Shown here piece by piece: positions 60,986 to 64,000 of a DNA stretch of 64,000 nt. The DNA is from Macrosoma leucophasiata (Eukaryota; Arthropoda; Insecta; Lepidoptera; Hedylidae): contig JAWQUS010000026.1 in NCBI GenBank assembly GCA_036365455.1, forward strand, positions 15,146,001 through 15,210,000. Direction: 5' to 3'. The position numbers were made by a program, and so were the translations under genes. Numbering within the stretch: the stretch's first letter is position 1; every line of letters begins with the position of its first letter. The notes beneath the pieces were generated by a model, which had not been told where the DNA came from, did no database searches, and was given only the letters and a program-made list of their open reading frames with translations.

Positions 60986-61631
60986 ATTTATACAAAGACA
61001 AAATGTAGAAAACAAAATTCTCATTTTTTCAATTACCATTCTCAAAAAAATATATATATTTAGTCGAATACAAAATTCAAATCAATACTAACAGATGTGA
61101 TGTCACTGTAATAGCCTCGATAATATACAAAATCCAGTTACCTTGCACGATGCAGTGAGTAATGGCCCAGTCTGCACACAGGTGACACAAAATTGATGCA
61201 CTGACGAAATTTTACACTGTGATTTATACACAGATCGCGTTACAGCAGCCATTTGTTTAGGTTTGGGATTATGTTGTTATATATTTAGAGTGATAATGAT
61301 AGTTGACTCTTGTTCTAGGATTATGTTTATAGTGTTAAAATGTTTATTCAAAATCGATCATTGCATTATTAATTCATAGGTTATTAGGGTGATAGTGTTA
61401 CTGGTGGAATAGTGAATCATACGAGTATATACAGTGGCAATTAGCTGTAGTTATCTTTTCTTAACGTGGGTTTAATTTACAAAAGACTTAGAAAAAAAAC
61501 AGTGGTCGTTATTTAGTTTATAGCCTCCTCCTTAGTCGTTCACTCTTGACAGAGTGGTTGTGGCTCGCGATGATGCGTTTTCTGCAGATGTTGTAGCTTT
61601 TGCGATGCGACTATTGATTTTTGCGTGCCAG
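60986..61631. other. No gene recognised
   Basis: AT-rich. No exon, RNA gene or repeat match. Confidence 0.4.
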
Positions 61632-61678
61632 TTTTTATGGAGTCTATCCATCTCTTTGGCGGATAGACTCCATAAAAA
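61632..61678. repeat. Perfect fold-back palindrome, 18-bp arms
   Basis: TTTTTATGGAGTCTATCC, an 11-nt spacer, exact inverse ending AAAAA. Confidence 0.95.
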
Positions 61679-61869
61679 TATAGATATGCACTCAAGCTGT
61701 GACACTTCAACCCTACCAGTAAGGAATTGAAAGAGATTATTTTTACCGTTTCCTCTACATTTACTAACGTACATTGTAAGAAAAACATTGTCCCAAACCC
61801 AAACAAAGTCGCGCACCAATCAATACGACAAAGATGTGATACGCACGAAAGTGTCGGTGAAAACGAAAA

Positions 61870-62010
61870 ACCGTGTAAAATGGACGCAATAACGTCGAGT
61901 GAAGCAGGATATTGTGGCACGTGCCGGGTATACCTTAGTCCCCGACACGCATGAAAACCTTGTATGTGGGGACTCTTCACATTTTATCGTCGGATATTTT
62001 ACCGTTAATG
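61870..62010. repeat. Repeat G, copy 1
   Basis: AAATGGACGCAATAACGTCG, ACGTGCCGGGTATACCTTAG and TTCACATTTTATCGTCGGA. Matched in order at 62815-62950. ATG frames begin at the same point in both copies, then diverge. Confidence 0.7.
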
Positions 62011-62814
62011 CTTGCGTCAGACAGCGTGACGGAATGTGAGCGCTATGTTACCCTCAATTCACATACTGTAACTATAGGCTCACATGGACACACCTACAGT
62101 AAAAAGTAAACGCTGCTAAACGGAATCCTGTGCAGGGTTATTTGAAATTTGCGCAAAACATCTTTACAGGCAGCCTTTCTACATAAATTACAACAACATT
62201 TGTCCGACGACTTTTTAAAATTAATATATTTTTTTTTAATTTAGGTTTTCTCATATGAAATTATTTTTTTGCAACTGAACTGCATTTACTTTGAGCGTAG
62301 GCATACCACGCAATATGCCTAGGCATAATATCGCCACGAGCAGCAGGGCGCGCCGCCGCTGGGTGACGCAGCAGCGGCAAAACTGTTTTGAAGTTTGAAA
62401 ACATTTTTTTGAGTATTTTTTATGTTATTTATCAAGATGTGTAAAAAGTCGTAGAAACAATAAATGTTGTTGGGATTGCTCTAGAGAAGCTGCCTGAAAG
62501 AGGTGACGCGCTAATTTAACTAAACGCTCTATAGGACTGAAACGTACCGTAATTTGTGGAAATACAACTACCTTACTGACACACCAAAATTGAGCATGAA
62601 ATCACGGCTTTTGTTAAAGTTAAGGTTGCAGTAAAATTTCACATCCTTTTCTAACTTAAATAAATCTGTTAAAGTTAGAGCAGGATGTAAAATGTAACAA
62701 TAACTTAAACAAATATCGTGGTGCAACCGAGGCTTAATGTGAGATGTTTCAGTATGGCAACGTCACATACGTACATCGAGGTGTACGATTAATGAAATAA
62801 ATGAAATAGGAAAA
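62011..62814. other. No gene recognised; short GC-rich MITE-like spot
   Basis: GCAGGGCGCGCCGCCGCTGG at 62344 with GACGCAGCAGCGGC beyond it is a small GC-rich island. The rest is AT-rich. Confidence 0.35.
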
Positions 62815-62950
62815 CCCTAAGATGGACGCAAGAACGTCGTGTAAATCAGAATGTTGTGGTACGTGCCGGGTACATCTTAGTCCCTTAAAACTTATGAAAA
62901 TGTTGTATGTGGAGACGCTTCACATTTTATCGTTAGACATATTCCTAATG
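62815..62950. repeat. Repeat G, copy 2
   Basis: AAGATGGACGCAAGAACGTC, ACGTGCCGGGTACATCTTAG and TTCACATTTTATCGTTAGA. Same orientation as copy 1, about 945 bp apart. Degenerate LTRs or a local duplication are possible. Confidence 0.7.
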
Positions 62951-63023
62951 GTTGTTTTTACCCAAAAAATTAATTTTGAAGAGTGCACAGTGTTAGCTCA
63001 CCCACTATTAAATAGAAAAAAAT

Positions 63024-63180
63024 GTATGTATGTATCTTCACGCCAGGTCCCTAACGGGGTAGGCAGAGAGTGTAGAACGCCAGACATCCCGGTTCTGACA
63101 AACCTCTCAACTGGCAACCTTCATCATTCTCTTCATACATGCACGCCGATTCCTAAGACTTTTGACCCCACCATCATAGA
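63024..63180. repeat. Dispersed repeat H, copy 2
   Basis: Near-identical to 57962-58112 at both ends, with a different middle (CTCTCAACTGGCAACC). Confidence 0.75.
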
Positions 63181-63670
63181 AAAAAATATAGCGGACAAAC
63201 CGTAGGTGTCCATAATCTAGATACTATCGTTTTAGCAATAAAACTAACATGTTATAAACAATCCTATTTGTTCGATAATTTTCATTACATATACCCGTCA
63301 GACAAATCATGTTAGAATAAAAAAGTACATTTACATTACAGTCCCATGCTATACTTAAACCTTGTCGTGGGTAACGTAAAACACAAGCATCCAGACCCTA
63401 AACAAATGTGGGTTCCGCAACTCACGGCACAAGCGGTTATCATATAAAACCAAATAGGTCGTAGAAATAACTCAATCAGTGTTGCTCAATTTTTTTAAGC
63501 GGTAAAATGTTCTAGAACCCTTAAAAATCGTGTAATATTCTCGCTTGACTGATTCGTTTCCTTCGAATATATTTGTTTCTCACAAAGACACGTCCACTAC
63601 ACTTTGGGTTAAAGTTAAGTATTAAAATGGTTATAGAAAGGTCCGACAAAAGGATTTCCTTTTATTTGAA
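63181..63670. other. No gene recognised
   Basis: GTCGTGGGTAACGTAAAACA and GCATCCAGACCCTAAACAAA near 63364-63410 are a badly decayed minus-strand SINE-D. Confidence 0.35.
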
Positions 63671-63780
63671 AGGTGGCACCGGACTAGAAATGATAGCACT
63701 GAATAATATCATTAAAAGCAAGTAAACTAGGTAATGCGGTGGTGGTTACGCCCTCCATCACCGGAGCTTTACAACCAGTA
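63671..63780 (-). mobile_element. Family A/A2 head fragment
   Basis: AACTAGGTAATGCGGTGGTG, ACGCCCTCCATCACCGGAGC and TTTACAACCAGTA. Confidence 0.65.
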
Positions 63781-63825
63781 AAAACAGGCAAGTGCGTTTT
63801 ATAAGTTGATCTACTATTATCGTTA

Positions 63826-63900
63826 AGAATCAGAATCAGAATCAGAAACTCATTTATTCATTTAGGGTGACAGGCACCTCTTATGACACGTCAAAAACAA
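63826..63900 (-). repeat. (GAATCA)n tract and LINE 3' tail
   Basis: AAGAATCAGAATCAGAATCA then AACTCATTTATTCATTTAGG, the antisense form of a microsatellite-tailed LINE end. It runs toward the window edge. Confidence 0.45.
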
Positions 63901-64000
63901 ACAAAATAAATTAAAGCGAATAACAATTGATATACATGTCAAACAAGATAAAAAATATATGTAAAGTCAAGAATATCACTAAGATAAAACTAAATGTCAT

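Overview
The window looks like AT-rich nuclear DNA from a moth or butterfly. Evidence: fragments of Lep1-type Helitrons (ends reading like GCGGGCACAGCTAGT and starts like TCTATACTA), the Lepidopteran dispersed motifs beginning CCGGYCAAGTGC and GGGTTCCGTA, mariner copies, and RTE-type LINE ends with a (TGA)n tail. No intact host protein gene is recognisable. Every open frame I could identify belongs to a transposable element, and all are broken or truncated. Names such as family A, B and C are mine, defined by the copies in this window; I could not search a repeat library.

Main dispersed families. A: about 300 bp, over 35 copies or fragments on both strands, starting CTGGTGGTAGAGCTCCAGTG, ending in a LINE-like tail (CACTTAACATCAATGTGAAC ... 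TTGCCAC) and an A-rich end, with a second subfamily A2. B: tRNA-headed SINE with a body ending GGCGTGAAGTTACG. C: SINE whose head resembles the 5S rRNA internal promoter and whose end is (ATT)n. D: a second tRNA-headed SINE. E: a 190-bp unit with an internal tRNA-like cloverleaf. Also several Helitron, MITE and LINE 3' fragments.

Layout. 0-6 kb: MITE, a 74-bp minisatellite built on a SINE-B tail, and two local direct duplications. 6-18 kb: family A, a mariner nested in a Helitron, a long CCA-type simple repeat, Helitrons and fold-back palindromes. 18-21 kb: four diverged same-orientation copies of an unknown block. 21-30 kb: second mariner, a MITE full of later insertions, and a very well preserved miniature LTR element (TRIM) with a tRNA-Trp-like primer site. 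30-36 kb: RTE end, a Tc1-like remnant and a local three-copy repeat rich in GCTACGA. 37-43 kb: Helitrons, including an inverted pair of 3' ends abutting another Helitron's 5' end. 43.9-44.7 kb: decayed LINE ORF1. 45-52 kb: SINEs, a LINE ORF end, and a Harbinger-like MITE. 52-57 kb: FLYWCH-domain pseudogene (MULE-like) and RTE ends. 57-64 kb: mostly undecoded DNA with small dispersed repeats.

The most distinctive features are the recurrent short perfect fold-back palindromes, two of which can be shown against the family A consensus to be inverted duplications created inside a copy; the TRIM; the 5S-like SINE family; and the four-copy block at 18.7-20.9 kb. The pieces do not form a pathway. They record nested insertion, local duplication and decay, as in heterochromatin, a TE-rich intergenic region or possibly a W chromosome.
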